Positions 62,297-64,000 of a stretch of 64,000 nucleotides of DNA are shown here, piece after piece. Position 1 is the first letter of the stretch. Each line of letters starts with the position of its first letter. The stretch is from Chryseobacterium gleum. Lineage in GTDB: Bacteria; Bacteroidota; Bacteroidia; Flavobacteriales; Flavobacteriaceae. The position numbers and the translations under genes are program-made. The DNA is taken from assembly GCA_945897915.1 (NCBI GenBank), contig CAMDGB010000003.1, positions 62,001 to 126,000 on the forward strand, in the 5' to 3' direction. A model generated the notes under the pieces. That model worked only from the letters and a program-made list of their open reading frames with translations, searched no databases and was not told where the DNA came from.

Positions 62297-64000
62297 ATCA
62301 ACCCCGCTCTTTTCAACAATGCATCCGCTTTAGGCCCACGTCCTCTAAAATTTGTATATAAAGTCATAGGATGTTCAGTTCCGCCTTTTGATAATACATT
62401 ATCTTTAAATTTAGTTGCGACTTCTGTATTAAAAATCCCTTTTTCTTGGAAATAGGCAAACGCATCGGCATCTAAAACTTCTGCCCATTTATAACTGTAA
62501 TATCCAGCAGAATAGCCGCCTTGAAAAATATGTGAAAAGGAAACACTCATGCAGTTTTCTGCAACATCTGGAAATAATGACGTGTCGCCCATAGCTTGTT
62601 TTTCAAATGCTTTTATGTTATCAATTTGTTGGTTTTTTCCATGATATTCCATGTCTAATAAGCCAAAACTCAATTGTCGTAAGGTGGACATTCCTTCTAA
62701 GAAACTTGCCGATTCTTTAATTTTTTCTACATATTCCTGTGGGATAATTTCGCCCGTTTCGTAATGTTTTGCAAATAAAGCCAATGCCTCTGGTTCGTAA
62801 CACCAGTTTTCCATTATTTGAGACGGTAATTCTACAAAATCCCAAAATACGGAAGTTCCCGAAAGACTAGGGTAGGTGGTGTTGGCTAAGATACCATGCA
62901 ATCCATGTCCGAATTCATGGAATAAAGTCGTAACTTCATTAAACGTTAATAATGATGGTTTCGTTGCAGTGGGTGGTGTAAAATTGCAAACATTTGAAAC
63001 GTGAGGTCTTTCATTAATTCCTTCCTTACTATATTGAGGTTTAAAAGATGTCATCCATGCGCCATTTCTTTTGCCTTTTCTTGGGAAGAAATCAGTGTAA
63101 AAAATCGCAACTAAGTTTTTATTTTCATCTAAAACTTCAAATGTTTGTACATCGGAATGGTATTTATCAATGTCAAAAACTTCGTTAAAGGTGATTCCAA
63201 AAAGTTTTTCTGCAATGGTGAACGCACCATTTAACACATTTTCTAATTTGAAATAGGGTTTCAATATTTCATCATCCAAATTAAATAATTTTTGTTTCAA
63301 TTTTTCTGAATAATAGGCGCTATCCCATTTTTCAAACTGTTCAATTCCGTCTAATTCTTTAGCGAATGCGGCTAATTGGTTAAATTCTTTTTTTGCAGCT
63401 GGTTTTGCTTTTTCTAAAATATCATTTAAAAAAGTCAAAACTTTTGTCGGGTTTTGAGCCATTCGTTCTTCTAAAACAAAATGTGCATGCGTTTCATATC
63501 CTAATAAATTCGAACGTTCATGACGAAGGGCGACAATTTTTTTAGTAATTTTTTCATTATTGTATTCGTTATTTTGAAAGGCTTTTTTGCCAAACGAAAT
63601 TGCCATTTTTTTTCTTAGTTCTCTATTTTCAATATAGGTTACAAAAGGCATGTAGCTTGGAAAATCTAAAGTAAATATCCAACCAGTTTTTTCTTTTGAT
63701 TTGGCTAAATCGGCAGCGGCTTCTTTAGCATCTTCTGGCAAACCTTTTAAATCGCCTTCTTTTGTAATGTGTAATTGAAAATTATTGGTTTCTGCTAGTG
63801 TATTTTCACCAAAAGTCAATTGCAATTGTGCTAATTCAGTATCGATTTCTCTTAATCGTACTTTTTTATCGTTTGAAAGCAACGCTCCATTTCGAGTAAA
63901 ACCTTTGTATTTTTTTTCTAATAATGTAGCTTGTTCTGTTGTTAAATCTAAATCGTTTTTGTTTTCATAAATGGATTTTACTTTATTAAACAAATCTTCG
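62293..64000 (-). CDS. M3 family metallopeptidase (Dcp/OpdA-like), N-terminus beyond window
   Basis: A zinc oligopeptidase that degrades short peptides in cytoplasm or periplasm. The active site is LFHEFGHGLHGILANTTYPS with the HExGH zinc motif, then the downstream Glu in WDFVELPSQIMENW. Other marks are RKMAISFGKKAF, GKRNGAWMTSFK and FSHIFQGGYSAGYYSYKWAEV. The frame continues to the right edge (EDLFNKVKSIYEN), so about 569 residues of some 675 are present. The 5' end is missing only because of the window. Confidence 0.93.
   Translation of the reverse strand, partial: EDLFNKVKSIYENKNDLDLTTEQATLLEKKYKGFTRNGALLSNDKKVRLREIDTELAQLQLTFGENTLAETNNFQLHITKEGDLKGLPEDAKEAAADLAKSKEKTGWIFTLDFPSYMPFVTYIENRELRKKMAISFGKKAFQNNEYNNEKITKKIVALRHERSNLLGYETHAHFVLEERMAQNPTKVLTFLNDILEKAKPAAKKEFNQLAAFAKELDGIEQFEKWDSAYYSEKLKQKLFNLDDEILKPYFKLENVLNGAFTIAEKLFGITFNEVFDIDKYHSDVQTFEVLDENKNLVAIFYTDFFPRKGKRNGAWMTSFKPQYSKEGINERPHVSNVCNFTPPTATKPSLLTFNEVTTLFHEFGHGLHGILANTTYPSLSGTSVFWDFVELPSQIMENWCYEPEALALFAKHYETGEIIPQEYVEKIKESASFLEGMSTLRQLSFGLLDMEYHGKNQQIDNIKAFEKQAMGDTSLFPDVAENCMSVSFSHIFQGGYSAGYYSYKWAEVLDADAFAYFQEKGIFNTEVATKFKDNVLSKGGTEHPMTLYTNFRGRGPKADALLKRAGLI

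Overview
The window looks like a stretch of chromosome from a member of the Flavobacteriaceae (Bacteroidota), most likely Flavobacterium or a close relative. The DNA is AT-rich. Promoters carry the TAnnTTTG -7 element typical of the phylum. The gene content includes PorT (type IX secretion), GldA (gliding), GLPGLI proteins, a DUF5686 protein, TamL, a T9SS type A sorting domain, menaquinone-type MenG and split MetH. I see no rRNA, tRNA, CRISPR array, prophage or insertion sequence. Almost everything is housekeeping; the unusual signals are regulatory RNA, gene decay and a few odd proteins.

Layout. 1-2980: surE (cut by the window edge) and a Prc-type S41 protease. 3029-9492: a secreted T9SS cargo gene after the elongasome operon mreB-mreC-mreD-mrdA-rodA (minus strand). 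9635-12567: purH and a MacB-like permease. 12639-17174: a TonB-receptor-like barrel with two GLPGLI proteins. 17262-21604: a secreted protein, a deoxynucleoside kinase, the membrane pyrophosphatase hppA and a dead remnant of soluble ppa. 21605-25155: a DUF5686 protein and pdhB. 25408-31961: etfBA, a bifunctional nuclease, a nucleoside transporter, thyA, a repeat protein and folA. 32010-38831: menG, porT, a SpoU methyltransferase, tamL, fbaA, accD.

38892-45970 is a methionine/SAM module: metK (minus), then the split metH genes and metF (plus). The 552-base gap between metK and metH holds a clear SAM-I riboswitch facing metH and a probable SAM-II riboswitch facing metK. Synthesis of methionine and its conversion to SAM therefore appear to be controlled by two unrelated SAM sensors placed back to back. 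This is the most interesting feature of the window.

46026-49669: a PagL-like deacylase, a head-GIN lipoprotein, gldA, a fused remnant of a TetR gene and an aarF gene, and an unusual SDR protein. 49786-54149: an aromatic amino acid and housekeeping run (DAHP synthase/chorismate mutase, rsgA, dtd, a small membrane protein, mazG-like, aroA). 54150-58295 (minus): Mla-type ABC transporter mlaE-mlaF behind a KAS III-like enzyme, a methyltransferase and a glycosyltransferase. 58541-64000: gcvP, a UbiA-like membrane protein and an M3 peptidase cut by the right edge.

All calls come from reading the sequence and translations by eye. No alignment or database search was run.
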